A stretch of DNA of 64,000 bases from Pseudomonas sp. Irchel 3E20 (GCF_900187645.1 NZ_FYEE01000001.1:558001-622000); one strand, 5' to 3'; positions 10,250-20,461 are shown, counted from the stretch's first letter. The notes: a model not told the origin generated them from the sequence alone. Numbers and translations: made by a program.

Positions 10250-10324
10250 GCCATTTAATTCACCGTCCCGCCTCCCTCAATCGAGCCGCGACGGCGCTGA
10301 CAACATTTATTAAGGAGCGCATTC

Positions 10325-11542
10325 ATGGCTGTTGGTCTTGGTCCTTTGCCCACGCTGCACCCGGTAGCCGGTTTTGAACTCGGCATCGCCTCGGCCGGCA
10401 TCAAACGTGCGGGTCGCAAGGACGTGGTGGTGATGCGCTGCGCCGAAGGTTCTACCGTGGCCGGGGTGTTTACCCTCAACGCCTTTTGCGCCGCGCCGGT
10501 GATCCTGGCCAAGCAGCGCGTTCAGGGCCCGGTGCGTTACCTGCTGACCAACACTGGTAACGCCAACGCCGGCACCGGTGAGCCAGGCCTGGCCGCAGCT
10601 GCGCGCACCTGCGCGAAACTGGCCGAGCTGACGGGTGTGGACGCCAGCCTGGTGCTGCCGTATTCCACCGGTGTGATTGGCGAGCCGCTGCCAGTGGAGA
10701 AGATCGAAGGCGCCTTGCAGGCTGCCCTGGACGACCTGTCCGTGGACAACTGGGCCGCCGCCGCCACCGGCATCATGACCACCGACACCCTGCCCAAGGG
10801 CGCGAGCCGGCAGTTCGTGCATGACGGCGTGACCATCACCGTCACCGGCATCAGCAAGGGCGCGGGGATGATCCGCCCGAACATGGCCACCATGCTCGGC
10901 TATATCGCCACCGATGCCAAAGTGTCCCGCGAGGTGCTGCAAAACCTGCTGCTGGACGGCGCCAACAAGTCGTTCAACCGCATCACCATCGATGGCGACA
11001 CCTCGACCAACGACTGCTGCATGCTGATCGCCACCGGCCAGGCTGACCTGCCGGCCATCACCGAGGCCAGCGGCCCGTTGTTCGCGGCCCTCAAGCAAGC
11101 GGTGTTCGAGGTGTGCATGGACGTGGCCCAAGCCATCGTGCGCGACGGCGAAGGCGCGACCAAGTTCGTCACCGTCCAAGTCAACGGTGGCGGCACCCAC
11201 CAGGAATGCCTGGACGTGGGCTACACCGTGGCGCACTCGCCGCTTATCAAGACCGCCCTGTTCGCCAGCGACCCGAACTGGGGGCGCATCCTCGCCGCCG
11301 TCGGCCGCGCCGGTGTGGCCGACCTGGACGTGAGCAAGATCGACGTGTTCCTGGGCGAAGTGTGCATCGCCAGCCGTGGCGCCCGCGCTGCGACCTACAC
11401 CGAAGCCCAGGGCTCGGCGGTGATGCAGCGCGAGGAGATCACCATCCGTATCGAGTTGGGCCGTGGCCAGTGCAACGAAACCATCTGGACCACCGACCTG
11501 TCCCACGAGTACGTGAAAATCAACGCGGAGTACCGCACCTAA
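10325..11542 (+). CDS. argJ: Bifunctional ornithine acetyltransferase / N-acetylglutamate synthase ArgJ
   Basis: ArgJ recycles the acetyl group from N-acetylornithine to glutamate in arginine synthesis; some members also use acetyl-CoA. The 405-residue precursor self-cleaves between Ala188 and Thr189 in NMATML to give alpha and beta chains, Thr189 becoming the nucleophile. Other family segments are TNTGNANAGTG (about residues 75-85) and DGDTSTNDC (about 223-231). A GGAGC ribosome-binding site lies before the ATG. It is probably transcribed alone or with the downstream GST and Nudix genes, although a hairpin lies in between. Confidence 0.97.
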   Translation: MAVGLGPLPTLHPVAGFELGIASAGIKRAGRKDVVVMRCAEGSTVAGVFTLNAFCAAPVILAKQRVQGPVRYLLTNTGNANAGTGEPGLAAAARTCAKLAELTGVDASLVLPYSTGVIGEPLPVEKIEGALQAALDDLSVDNWAAAATGIMTTDTLPKGASRQFVHDGVTITVTGISKGAGMIRPNMATMLGYIATDAKVSREVLQNLLLDGANKSFNRITIDGDTSTNDCCMLIATGQADLPAITEASGPLFAALKQAVFEVCMDVAQAIVRDGEGATKFVTVQVNGGGTHQECLDVGYTVAHSPLIKTALFASDPNWGRILAAVGRAGVADLDVSKIDVFLGEVCIASRGARAATYTEAQGSAVMQREEITIRIELGRGQCNETIWTTDLSHEYVKINAEYRT

Positions 11543-11553
11543 GGTGTCCGCAC

Positions 11554-11599
11554 TGCGTGGGGGAGGGCCTGCTCTCTCCCACGGTTACCGCACCTTTTT
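11554..11599 (+). terminator. Hairpin with T-run between argJ and GST gene
   Basis: CGTGGGGGAG (11556-11565) pairs with CTCTCCCACG (11574-11583), with further flanking complementarity, and TTTTT follows at 11595-11599. It overlaps the upstream region of the GST gene, so it may attenuate rather than fully stop transcription. Confidence 0.45.
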
Positions 11600-11616
11600 A
11601 TCTGGAGGTCCCGACC

Positions 11617-12249
11617 ATGAGCCTGCACCTGATAATCGGCGACAAACTGTATTCATCCTGGTCCCTGCGCGCGGCCCTGGCCCTTGAGCTGGCGGGCGCG
11701 GCTTACAGTGAAGAGCGGGTCAAACTCAACCAGCCCGACACCCGCGAGCGTCTGCTCAAGTTCTCGGCCACCGCCAAGGTGCCGTTGCTGCAAACCGAGC
11801 ACGGTGTGGTTGCCGACTCCCTGGCCATTGCCGAATACCTCAACGAAAGCTTTCCCCAGGCCCAACTCTGGCCAGCGGACAAGGCTGCCCGGGCCCAGGC
11901 CCGTTCGGCTTGCGCACAGATGCACAGTGGCTTTTTCGGCCTGCGCGCCAATTTGCCCTTTGACCTGAGCCGCAACGCGCCGTTGGTGCCGATGCCCGCC
12001 GAGGCTCAGGCCGATATCGAGCGCATGGCGGCGCTGTGGGCCGAGTGCCGGGCCCAATCCACCGAGGTCGGGCCATTCCTGTTTGGCGGCGCTACCTTGG
12101 CCGATGCCTTTTTCGCCCCTGTCGCCGTGCGCCTGCGCACCTATCAGGTGCCGCTGTCGGCAGCGGACGCGGCTTATGTCGAAACGATTTACCAGTGGCC
12201 GGCCTTTATGGCCTGGCACAAGGCTGGGTTGGAGGAAGTGGTACGGTGA
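11617..12249 (+). CDS. Glutathione S-transferase family protein
   Basis: The 210-residue product starts MSLHLIIGDKLYSSWSLRA, a thioredoxin-fold N-terminal domain with the SxWS active-site turn seen in several bacterial GST classes. AKVPLLQTEHGVVADSLAI follows, containing the cis-Pro and the glutathione-contacting D-S pair. An all-helical C-terminal domain ends in WPAFMAWH. It is a cytosolic enzyme probably conjugating or reducing electrophiles with glutathione; the substrate is unknown. GGAGG lies 10 bases upstream. Its stop codon overlaps the GTG start of the Nudix gene (GTGA), so the two are translationally coupled. Confidence 0.92.
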   Translation: MSLHLIIGDKLYSSWSLRAALALELAGAAYSEERVKLNQPDTRERLLKFSATAKVPLLQTEHGVVADSLAIAEYLNESFPQAQLWPADKAARAQARSACAQMHSGFFGLRANLPFDLSRNAPLVPMPAEAQADIERMAALWAECRAQSTEVGPFLFGGATLADAFFAPVAVRLRTYQVPLSAADAAYVETIYQWPAFMAWHKAGLEEVVR

Positions 12250-13190
12250 AACGCGTTCATGTAGCGGCGGCGGTCATTCGTGATAGCGCCGGCAAAATCC
12301 TCATCGCCCGGCGTGCCGACACCCAGCACCAGGGCGGTTTGTGGGAGTTTCCTGGCGGTAAGGTCGAGGACGGCGAAGCGGTTGAGGCGGCCTTGGGCCG
12401 TGAGTTGCAAGAGGAGCTGGGCATCCAGGTCACGGCGGCGCGCCCTTTGATTAAGGTGCGCCACGATTACCCGGACAAACAGGTGCTGTTGGATGTCTGG
12501 GAAGTGTCCGGTTTTACCGGCGAGCCCCATGGCGCCGAAGGCCAGCCATTGGCCTGGGTGTCGGCGCGGGAGCTGGCGGGCTACGAATTTCCGGCAGCCA
12601 ATCAGCCCATCGTTGCCGCCGCACGTCTGCCCAGCGAATACCTGATTACCCCCGAAGGCCTGGAAACACCGGCGCTGTTGCGTGGCATGCAAAAAGCCAT
12701 CGCCAACGGCACACGCCTGTTGCAACTGCGCGCACCCAACGGCTACGACCCGCAATACCGCGACCTGGCGGTGGACGCCGTGGGCCTATGCGCGGGCAAA
12801 GCGCAGTTGATGCTCAAGGGGCCGTTCGAGTGGTTGGGGGATTTTCCGTCGGCGGGTTGGCACATCACCGCTGCACAATTGCGCAAATATGCGGACAAGG
12901 GCCGCCCGCTGCCGGCTTCGCGCTGGTTGGCGGCGTCCTGCCATAACGCTGAGGAGCTGTCCCTGGCCGAGCGCATGGGCGTGGATTTCGTCACCCTGTC
13001 GCCCGTGCAACCGACCCAGACCCATCCCGATGCCGAGCCTCTGGGTTGGGAGCAGGCGCGGCAACTGATCGCCCACTTCAGTAAACCGGTGTTTCTGCTC
13101 GGCGGTGTCGGCCCGGAGCAGCGGCAACAGGCCTGGGACGCGGGTGCGCAGGGTGTGGCGGGGATTCGGGCGTTTTGGCCGCAGGCTTGA
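12246..13190 (+). CDS. Nudix hydrolase fused to a ThiE-like domain (MutT-like)
   Basis: The 314-residue protein starts at a GTG overlapping the GST stop codon. Residues 1-130 form a Nudix domain with the box G-x5-E-x7-REUxEE (GGKVEDGEAVEAALGRELQEEL), as in MutT enzymes that hydrolyse 8-oxo-dGTP. Residues about 150-310 resemble thiamine-phosphate synthase (SPVQPTQTH; FLLGGVG), but several substrate-binding motifs are altered. This fusion is recurrent in gammaproteobacteria and is normally annotated as a Nudix/8-oxo-dGTP diphosphatase. Sanitising oxidised nucleotides is the expected role; the ThiE half may be regulatory or act on a different substrate. Confidence 0.9.
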   Translation: MKRVHVAAAVIRDSAGKILIARRADTQHQGGLWEFPGGKVEDGEAVEAALGRELQEELGIQVTAARPLIKVRHDYPDKQVLLDVWEVSGFTGEPHGAEGQPLAWVSARELAGYEFPAANQPIVAAARLPSEYLITPEGLETPALLRGMQKAIANGTRLLQLRAPNGYDPQYRDLAVDAVGLCAGKAQLMLKGPFEWLGDFPSAGWHITAAQLRKYADKGRPLPASRWLAASCHNAEELSLAERMGVDFVTLSPVQPTQTHPDAEPLGWEQARQLIAHFSKPVFLLGGVGPEQRQQAWDAGAQGVAGIRAFWPQA

Positions 13191-13211
13191 GGGCGCCCCG
13201 ACAGGCGCCGC

Positions 13212-13793
13212 TTAACCCTGCGGCTTACTCGCCGCTGCCCACAGTACTTCCGCCACCCCTTGGCGCTTGGCCACCAGGCGCGCGGCAACGAACAGCAAAT
13301 CCGATAGCCGATTGATATACGCCAACCCCACGCCTTGCAGCGGTTCCACCGCGTTGAGCTGTTGGCAGCGGCGTTCGGCGCTGCGGGCCAGGCTGCGGCA
13401 GACGTGGGCCTGGGCGATCAGCAGCGAGCCGCCGGGCAGGATGAAATTCTCCAGGGGGCCCAGTTCCTCGTTCCAGCGGTCAATCGCGCTTTCGAGCTGT
13501 TCGATCTGCTCACTGTTGAGCGCCTGGTAGACCGGCATCGCCAACTCACCACCGAGGTCGAACAAACGATGCTGGCAGGGTGCCAGAACCTCAATGATCT
13601 CCTCCAGCCCGGGGCAAGCCAGGCTGGCCTCGGCCAACCCTGCCAGCAACACACCGAGTTGGCTGTTAAGGGTGTCCACTTCGCCAATGGCTTCGATGCG
13701 CGGGTGGTCCTTGGGCACGCGCCGCCCGTCACCCAGGCCGGTTTCGCCTTTGTCGCCGGTGCGGGTGTAAATCTTCGACAGGCGAAAGCCCAT
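13212..13793 (-). CDS. Cob(I)yrinic acid a,c-diamide adenosyltransferase, PduO type
   Basis: This enzyme transfers the 5'-deoxyadenosyl group of ATP to cob(I)alamin, making adenosylcobalamin. The 193-residue protein shows the N-terminal ATP-binding motif IYTRTGDKGETGLGDG, the following RIEAIGEVDTLNS, and the later helix FILPGGS, all signatures of the PduO/MMAB family. Length is typical. It lies two bases after the stop of the upstream histidine kinase gene, so the two are cotranscribed, though no functional link is obvious. No cobalamin riboswitch is visible here. Confidence 0.93.
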   Translation of the reverse strand: MGFRLSKIYTRTGDKGETGLGDGRRVPKDHPRIEAIGEVDTLNSQLGVLLAGLAEASLACPGLEEIIEVLAPCQHRLFDLGGELAMPVYQALNSEQIEQLESAIDRWNEELGPLENFILPGGSLLIAQAHVCRSLARSAERRCQQLNAVEPLQGVGLAYINRLSDLLFVAARLVAKRQGVAEVLWAAASKPQG

Positions 13794-13795
13794 AG

Positions 13796-15832
13796 CTAAC
13801 TCTCCAATACATTCTGTAGCGCGGTGACGGGCGGGCTACTCGCCAGGGGCAGGCGCAGGGTGAAGCAGGTGCCCTGGCCGAGGGTTGATTGCACTTCCAT
13901 CTGGCCCTTGTGATTGTTGGTGATGATGAAATAGGACACCGACAGGCCAAGGCCGGTGCCCTGGCCGATTTCCTTGGTGGTGAAGAAGGGCTCGAAGGTG
14001 CGTTTGCGCACGTTTTCGCTCATGCCGATGCCGTTGTCCTCGACCTGGATTTCCGCCCACGGCGGGTTCAGGCGCGTGCGCAGGATGATCCGCCCCGGTT
14101 CGCAGGGGCCTTCGCGCAGGTGAATGGCCTGGGCGGCGTTTTTCAGCAGGTTGAGCAGCACTTGCTCCAACTCGTTGGCGGTGCCGGGCACGGGTTCCAG
14201 CGCCGGGTCGAACTGGCGTGTGATGGCCTGGCCCTTGAAGTCGAAGCCGATGGCTAGGTCAAAGTCATTGCTGGCGATTTCCACGGCTTGATCGATCAGC
14301 GCCGGCAGGTCGCACGGCGCCATCTGCCGGTTGCTACGGCGGCTGAAGCTGAGCATGTGGGTGACGATTTTTGCCGCACGGGCGCCGGCCTGCTGGATGC
14401 CATCGAGCAGTTGCGGCACTTCGCGGCTGTGCAGGTAGCGGTTGACGGTATCGAGCTCAACTCCCACTTGCTCGGCGTGTTCGAGGTTCTTCGGCAACTC
14501 GGGTGACAACCTGCGGCGGATGTTCTGCACGTTGTGCAGGATCGCCCCCAGGGGGTTGTTGATCTCGTGGGCCATGCCGGCCGCGAGGCCACCGACCGAG
14601 AGCATTTTTTCCGATTGCACCATCATTTCTTCCAGGGACAGGCGCTGGGTGATGTCGTCGATGCGGATCACCACCCCGCGCCCGGCACCGCCCATCAGCG
14701 GGTAGAAGGTCAGGGCGTAGTGCCGCGCCTCGTCGTCCTTGAACCAGGTCACGCGTTCGACCTTGGTCACGGTGTGTTCTTCGACGGTTTCCTTGAGTTG
14801 CGCCAGGAACGGTTTGAGTGGCTCGAAGGCGAGGAATATCGGCTGGTTCAGCGCTTCGTCCAGGCGCGTGCCGGAGAGGGCACTGGCCTCCTGGTTCCAC
14901 TGGGTGACGTAGAGCTGTTCATCGAGGGCGATCAGGGCCGAGGGCATGGAGTCGATGATGCTGTTGAGGTAGTTCTGGAAACCGGTGAGTTTCTTCTCGA
15001 TCTTGCTGCGCACCTGGACTTCCAGCTCCAGCTTGCGGTTGGTATGGCGGGTTTCTTCGGCCAGGCCCTGGGCCTGGTCGTAGGCTGCCTGGGAGTCGTC
15101 GCGGGCGCGTTTGAGTTGCTGCTCCCGGGCTTCGATGCGCGAGAGCATGGTGTTGAAGGCTTCGGCCAGGCTGCCGATTTCGTCGTGGTTGCCTCGTGAT
15201 GCGCGCAGGGCGTAGTTCTCTTCCCGAGTGACCTGGCGCGACAACTCTTCGAGCTGGTGGATGGGCCGGGTAATCAGGCGTTTGATCTGCCGCGCGATAA
15301 CCAGCCAGAGCAGGACGCTGAAGATCAGGATCCCTAGGCTGGCCGTCAAGGTGCCGGTATAGAAGGCCATGGGCAGTTCGCTGCTGGCCACCAGCAACAG
15401 GTGGCCTGGCGCTTGGCCGGCCCGGGGTAGGGCGATGACCTGGTTGCTGCGAAACTCGGTGACCTGCCAGGCCTCGATATGCCGATAGTGCATGGGCAGG
15501 TCGAGGTTTTCGCCGTGCTGCAACTGGGCCAGGCGCTTGCCGGTGCTGTCGTAGAGCGCTGCGGCCCGCAATGGCGTATAGCTGTTGAGTTCGTCGAGTA
15601 ACAGCCGGGCGTTGTGTGGCGAATCCAGGGCCTGGGCCGCGAGGCTCGGGTTGGACACCAACCGGCCGATGGTCTGCAGGGCCTGGGGCGCCATGCTCTC
15701 CTGGGAGATCCAATAGGCGGCGCTGATAAAGGTCAGGTTGGCCACCAGCAACACAGTGGTCAGTAGCACCAGCAGGGCGGCGAGCAGTTTCTGGCCGACC
15801 GGCAGGTTTTCAAGGCGCTGGCGCAAAGGCAT
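13796..15832 (-). CDS. Membrane sensor histidine kinase (HAMP-PAS-HisKA-HATPase)
   Basis: The 678-residue protein has membrane helices at about residues 17-40 and 160-180 flanking a periplasmic sensor of about 120 residues. A HAMP domain (about 180-235), a coiled coil and a PAS domain (about 285-395) follow. The HisKA helix has the phospho-acceptor H422 in GMAHEINNPL. The ATPase domain shows N-box LLNLLKNAAQA, VEDNGIGM and GTGLGLSVSY. There is no receiver domain and no response regulator gene next to it, so its partner is elsewhere. It sits between a panE-like gene (45 bases) and the adenosyltransferase gene (2 bases), probably in one leftward operon. Confidence 0.92.
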   Translation of the reverse strand: MPLRQRLENLPVGQKLLAALLVLLTTVLLVANLTFISAAYWISQESMAPQALQTIGRLVSNPSLAAQALDSPHNARLLLDELNSYTPLRAAALYDSTGKRLAQLQHGENLDLPMHYRHIEAWQVTEFRSNQVIALPRAGQAPGHLLLVASSELPMAFYTGTLTASLGILIFSVLLWLVIARQIKRLITRPIHQLEELSRQVTREENYALRASRGNHDEIGSLAEAFNTMLSRIEAREQQLKRARDDSQAAYDQAQGLAEETRHTNRKLELEVQVRSKIEKKLTGFQNYLNSIIDSMPSALIALDEQLYVTQWNQEASALSGTRLDEALNQPIFLAFEPLKPFLAQLKETVEEHTVTKVERVTWFKDDEARHYALTFYPLMGGAGRGVVIRIDDITQRLSLEEMMVQSEKMLSVGGLAAGMAHEINNPLGAILHNVQNIRRRLSPELPKNLEHAEQVGVELDTVNRYLHSREVPQLLDGIQQAGARAAKIVTHMLSFSRRSNRQMAPCDLPALIDQAVEIASNDFDLAIGFDFKGQAITRQFDPALEPVPGTANELEQVLLNLLKNAAQAIHLREGPCEPGRIILRTRLNPPWAEIQVEDNGIGMSENVRKRTFEPFFTTKEIGQGTGLGLSVSYFIITNNHKGQMEVQSTLGQGTCFTLRLPLASSPPVTALQNVLES

Positions 15833-15877
15833 CGGGGTCGTCGCGAAAGGGGAATAGGCAGGCAGCGTAGCCGCTGC

Positions 15878-16825
<948 letters not shown>

Positions 16826-16858
16826 TCAGGCTCGCAGCTTCGCAGGGGAAAGACCCGT

Positions 16859-16864
16859 TATAAT
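16859..16864 (+). promoter_or_regulatory. Probable -10 element for yajQ
   Basis: A perfect TATAAT lies 76 bases before the yajQ start in the gap divergent from the panE-like gene. No good -35 hexamer was found at 16-18 bases, so the call rests on the -10. Confidence 0.45.
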
Positions 16865-16939
16865 CAGCGCGGATTTTAACCGCAAGCCGGGCGTGCTCCG
16901 TTTTCATCGAGCCACGCCCCTTTTTATTGGAGAAATGAT

Positions 16940-17425
16940 ATGCCGTCGTTCGACGTGGTATCGGAACTGGACAAACACGAACTCACCAACGCGGTGGAAA
17001 ACGCCGTCAAAGAGCTCGACCGTCGCTATGACCTTAAAGGCAAGGGCAGCTTCGAGTTCAAGGAAAAAGACCTGACGGTCAACCTGACCGCTGAAGCGGA
17101 TTTCCAGCTTGAAGCCATGATCGAGATCCTCAAGCTGGCCCTGGTCAAGCGCAAGATCGACGTGCAGTGCCTGGAGGTCAAGGACGCCTACGCTTCGGGC
17201 AAGGTCGTCAAGCAGGAAGCCGTGCTCAAGGAAGGCATCGACAAGGAGCTGGCGAAGAAAATCGTCGCCCACGTCAAAGACGCCAAGCTCAAGGTGCAGG
17301 CCGCCATCCAAGGCGAGCAAGTGCGCATCACCGGCAAAAAACGCGATGACCTGCAAGAGGCCATCGCCGCGCTGCGGGCCAAGGAATTCGGCATGCCGTT
17401 GCAGTTCAACAACTTCCGCGACTGA
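16940..17425 (+). CDS. yajQ: YajQ-family nucleotide-binding protein
   Basis: This 161-residue cytosolic protein starts [20 protein letters not shown], the N-terminal signature of the YajQ family. It continues through FDRRYD-like [15 protein letters not shown] and ends QFNNFRD. YajQ proteins have two RNP-like ferredoxin folds and bind nucleotides. Some homologs bind cyclic di-GMP and modulate transcription with a LysR partner, but whether this one does is not shown here. It is full length, with a clear ribosome-binding site (GGAGAAATGAT), and is followed by a stable hairpin. Confidence 0.95.
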   Translation: MPSFDVVSELDKHELTNAVENAVKELDRRYDLKGKGSFEFKEKDLTVNLTAEADFQLEAMIEILKLALVKRKIDVQCLEVKDAYASGKVVKQEAVLKEGIDKELAKKIVAHVKDAKLKVQAAIQGEQVRITGKKRDDLQEAIAALRAKEFGMPLQFNNFRD

Positions 17426-17475
17426 TCCATGGGGTGGGAACCTCTCGGCGTTTTCGGCGTCCGAGGCCCCAGTAA

Positions 17476-17517
17476 CGGCAGAAACCACCGGGCCAGCAGT
17501 GCCTGGGGTTTCTGCCG
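17476..17517 (+). terminator. Long hairpin between yajQ and mscS
   Basis: CGGCAGAAACC (17476-17486) pairs perfectly with GGTTTCTGCCG (17507-17517) across a 20-base loop. The downstream run is only TTGGTTTT, so termination is likely but may be incomplete. Confidence 0.6.
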
Positions 17518-17559
17518 CTTGGTTTTGCGTGCCGGGAAGCCGGAAATAAGGAGAGTCAG

Positions 17560-18402
17560 ATGGACTTAAATGCTGAAGTCGAGAACCTGGTCAAAGCCTC
17601 CCAGGCCTGGATCCCGATGATTATGGAATACGGCAGCCGCGTGCTGCTGGCCATCGTCACCCTAGCCATCGGCTGGTGGCTGATTAACAAACTCACCCAC
17701 AAGGTTGGCCGTTTGCTCGCCCTGCGCAACGCGGACCTGGCGTTGCAGGGCTTCGTCACCAGCCTGGCGAACATCGTGCTCAAGGTCATGCTGATCGTCA
17801 GCGTGGCCTCGATGATCGGCGTGGAAACCACCTCGTTCGTCGCCGCCATCGGTGCCGCCACACTGGCCATTGGCCTGGCGTTGCAGGGCAGCCTGGCGAA
17901 CTTCGCCGGTGGCGTGCTGATTCTGCTGTTTCGCCCATTTCGCATCGGTGACTGGATCGAAGCCCAAGGCACGGCGGGCACGGTGGACAGCATCCAAATC
18001 TTCCACACCGTGATTCGTACCGGCGACAACAAAACCGTGATCGTGCCCAACGGCATCCTGTCCAACGGCATCATCACCAACACTAATCGCCAGCCCACGC
18101 GCAAAGTGGTGTTCGACGTGGGTGTCGATTACGAGGCCGACCTGCAAAAGGCCCGTGAAGTGCTGCTGGAACTGGCCCGCGACGAACGCGTATTGGCCGA
18201 CCCGGCGCCGGCGGCCGTGGTGTCTACCTTGGGCGACAGCTCGATCACCGTGTCGCTGCGGGTGTGGGTGAAAACGGCGGATTACTGGGACGTGATGTTC
18301 CACTTCAACGAACACTCGCGCGATCGTTTGAAAGCCGCGGGTATCGATATTCCGTTTCCTCAGCGCGTGATTCGCGTGGTTCAGGAATCGACCAACGCAT
18401 AA
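17560..18402 (+). CDS. mscS: Small-conductance mechanosensitive channel (MscS family)
   Basis: MscS opens under membrane tension to release solutes during osmotic downshock. The 280-residue length matches E. coli MscS. Three membrane helices are predicted (about residues 20-45, 65-90 and 95-125). The pore-lining third helix shows the Gly/Ala pattern in GAATLAIGLALQGSLANFAG. The beta domain (GDWIEAQGTAGTVDSIQIF) and a cytoplasmic cage domain follow. The start has GGAG nine bases upstream. A strong terminator closes the gene. Confidence 0.94.
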   Translation: MDLNAEVENLVKASQAWIPMIMEYGSRVLLAIVTLAIGWWLINKLTHKVGRLLALRNADLALQGFVTSLANIVLKVMLIVSVASMIGVETTSFVAAIGAATLAIGLALQGSLANFAGGVLILLFRPFRIGDWIEAQGTAGTVDSIQIFHTVIRTGDNKTVIVPNGILSNGIITNTNRQPTRKVVFDVGVDYEADLQKAREVLLELARDERVLADPAPAAVVSTLGDSSITVSLRVWVKTADYWDVMFHFNEHSRDRLKAAGIDIPFPQRVIRVVQESTNA

Positions 18403-18433
18403 TTCTTGTCTGTTTGGTCAAGTATCGGAAGTT

Positions 18434-18466
18434 AACTCAAGAGGCTTATGGCCTCTTGAGTTTTTT
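18434..18466 (+). terminator. Intrinsic terminator after mscS
   Basis: AACTCAAGAGGC (18434-18445) pairs perfectly with GCCTCTTGAGTT (18451-18462), followed by TTTTTT. The intervening 18467-18603 stretch before the porin terminator holds no recognisable feature. Confidence 0.93.
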
Positions 18467-18603
18467 ATGCCTATGAAAATCAATGCTTTTATTTTTTGAC
18501 GCATAACTAATGGGGGCCGTACCCGTGGCTCGGTAACTAGTCGAGCTTAGTTAGTTGGTTAGCTTGCTATTTAGTTGCTGGGGTTGTGCAACACCCAAGC
18601 CAT

Positions 18604-18638
18604 AAAAAAGGCGCCCCCCATATTCAGGAGGGCGCCTT
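18604..18638 (-). terminator. Intrinsic terminator after the OprD-family porin gene
   Basis: Read leftward, AAGGCGCCCTCC pairs with GGGGGGCGCCTT around a short loop, followed by six Ts (A-run at 18604-18609 on the given strand). It lies 45 bases past the porin stop. Confidence 0.87.
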
Positions 18639-18682
18639 CTTAGTTACAGCAGCGTTTAGGGCGCTGTTGAACTACCAAGCGA

Positions 18683-19996
18683 TTACAAGATGCTCAGTGG
18701 GTACTCAACGATCAGACGGACGTCGTTGTTGTTGCCGCTGTCACCCAGGGATTCGTTGGCGCGGTAAACCGCACTGCGGAAGCGGAAGGACAGATCCTTG
18801 GCCTGGCCTTCTTGCACTACGTATTTGGCTTCGTAGTTCCATTCGTGTTCTTTGCCTTCGCCATTGCCGCCGGTATCGATATTGTCACCGGTCACGTAGC
18901 GAGTCATCAGGCTCAGGCCAGGCACGCCGTATTCAGCCATGTTGATGGTGTACGCGGCTTGCCACGAACGCTCATCCTTTTGGTTGAAGTCGGAAATCTG
19001 GATGGAGTTGGCCAGGAACACGGTGCCGCCGCCATCTACGCCGTAGTAGTAGCCTGCGTCGCCGCTGGAGCGTTGGTGCGCGATGGTGAACTTATGGGAA
19101 CCCAGGGTGTAGGCCGCTGCCAGGGACCAGATCTTGTTGTCGACAGCGCCTGCCAGCTCCTGGCCGTCGCCCTTGGTACGGTAACCGTTGAAGTCGAAGT
19201 TCAGCGACTGGCTGTCTGCGATTGGCAGGGTGTAGTTCAGGTTGACGTACTGCTTCTTGAAGTAGTCATCAATATCGGAAGCAGCGACGCCGCCTACGAA
19301 ATTATCGGTGAACTGGTAAGTCGCGCCCGCGATGTTGGCGGCTGTCAGGCCTGGGGAGTGCTTGCCATTGATGCTGTCACGGCCCATGCCGGTTTGCGAA
19401 CTCATGGCGCTGAAGCGGCCAGCGGACAGCTCCAGGCCTTTGATTTCCTTGCTGGTAATCAAGGTGCCGGTGGCGATCTCTGGCAGCAGGCGGCTGTCAT
19501 CGGTGGAGAACACGGGGCTTGCAACGACTTGGTTGCCGTATTTGAGGACGGTGTCCGAAAGGCGGAATTTCACAGCACCGCCAGCGCGGGACTGAGTGTC
19601 TTCCGGTTGGCCCTCGCCATTGTTGGCGAACAGACCGTTACCCGCACGGCCCGAGCCGCCATCGAGTTTGACCGAGCCGCCGGCAAAGGCATCAACGCCC
19701 ACGCCGATGGTGCCCTGAGTGAAGCCCGACTCAAAAGTCACCAGTTCGCTCAGGCCGGTGTCCTGACGATAGCCGCTAAGTTTGTTGTTAGGACCGCTGG
19801 TGTAGTTGCCGTTAGGCTTGCGAACGTTGCCGTTGCCATTCTTGAAGTCGCGGTTCATGTACTCCATACGAGTCTTTGCGACGAGCGAACTGTCTTCAAC
19901 AAAGCCTTTGGACTCGTCCTGGGAGGACGCGATTGCGAACTGCGAGGTGCCTGCTGAAACAGCCAGTGCGATCATGCTCCACTTCATCACGCGCAT
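18683..19996 (-). CDS. OprD-family outer-membrane porin
   Basis: OprD-type porins are substrate-specific 18-stranded beta-barrels in the Pseudomonas outer membrane, taking up amino acids, peptides or carboxylates. The 437-residue precursor has a signal peptide (MRVMKWSMIALAVSAGTSQFAIA, cleaved near residue 23). The mature protein carries family segments TRMEYMNRDFKNG, LSAGRFSAMSSQTG and LMTRYVTGDNID. The C-terminus VEYPLSIL is strand-like. AAAGGAG lies eight bases before the ATG. It may be an OprE/OprQ-type member, but substrate cannot be read from sequence. A long upstream region with repeats suggests elaborate control. Confidence 0.92.
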   Translation of the reverse strand: MRVMKWSMIALAVSAGTSQFAIASSQDESKGFVEDSSLVAKTRMEYMNRDFKNGNGNVRKPNGNYTSGPNNKLSGYRQDTGLSELVTFESGFTQGTIGVGVDAFAGGSVKLDGGSGRAGNGLFANNGEGQPEDTQSRAGGAVKFRLSDTVLKYGNQVVASPVFSTDDSRLLPEIATGTLITSKEIKGLELSAGRFSAMSSQTGMGRDSINGKHSPGLTAANIAGATYQFTDNFVGGVAASDIDDYFKKQYVNLNYTLPIADSQSLNFDFNGYRTKGDGQELAGAVDNKIWSLAAAYTLGSHKFTIAHQRSSGDAGYYYGVDGGGTVFLANSIQISDFNQKDERSWQAAYTINMAEYGVPGLSLMTRYVTGDNIDTGGNGEGKEHEWNYEAKYVVQEGQAKDLSFRFRSAVYRANESLGDSGNNNDVRLIVEYPLSIL

Positions 19997-20230
19997 CGTG
20001 ATTTGCTCCTTTGGTTTTTAGAAGAGTGTTGCCGCTCCACCTGTTTTATTATCTGGGCGGCTCTTTCTTTTTGTGTCGGCGCAAACTTATATCACGCTGA
20101 CAATGTTGGCGATACTTGCGCCTCTATCCTTTCGGCATCTTTACGACCATGTCGCAAACGGCTCGATAGGTGTCGCAAATTTAACCTCCTGCTGTCATCG
20201 TGCTGACAACTTTCACGCTGCTTTAGAGCC

Positions 20231-20262
20231 TTTGGCACGGATGAAAAAGACGTTGTGCCAAA
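20231..20262. repeat. Inverted repeat upstream of porin gene
   Basis: TTTGGCAC at 20231-20238 and GTGCCAAA at 20255-20262 are perfect inverted copies separated by 16 bases, a spacing suiting a dimeric regulator. The element lies about 235 bases upstream of the leftward porin gene. Confidence 0.5.
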
Positions 20263-20413
20263 CCAGCGCGATCACCATGGGCAGCCTTGCCACTCTTGTT
20301 ATGAGTCTTGAAGAGCACCCTGCTAGGAAGGTCTCTTTTCGACAATGGTGTGGGTGAATGCAACAAGCGTGCACAAATCCGATTTCTGTCGCTGTTTTTT
20401 TCTAAATACGCAT

Positions 20414-20461
20414 GCTCCCCTGTAAAGGCCTCATAAAGCCGGGGGTTGAGCGGATTTTTTT
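20414..20461 (+). terminator. Orphan terminator-like hairpin (possible sRNA end)
   Basis: GCTCCCC (20414-20420) pairs with GGGG (20041-equivalent run at 20441-20444) and GAGC (20448-20451), with an inner GGC/GCC pair, followed by seven Ts at 20455-20461. No ORF precedes it on this strand, so it could end an untranslated RNA. Confidence 0.3.
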
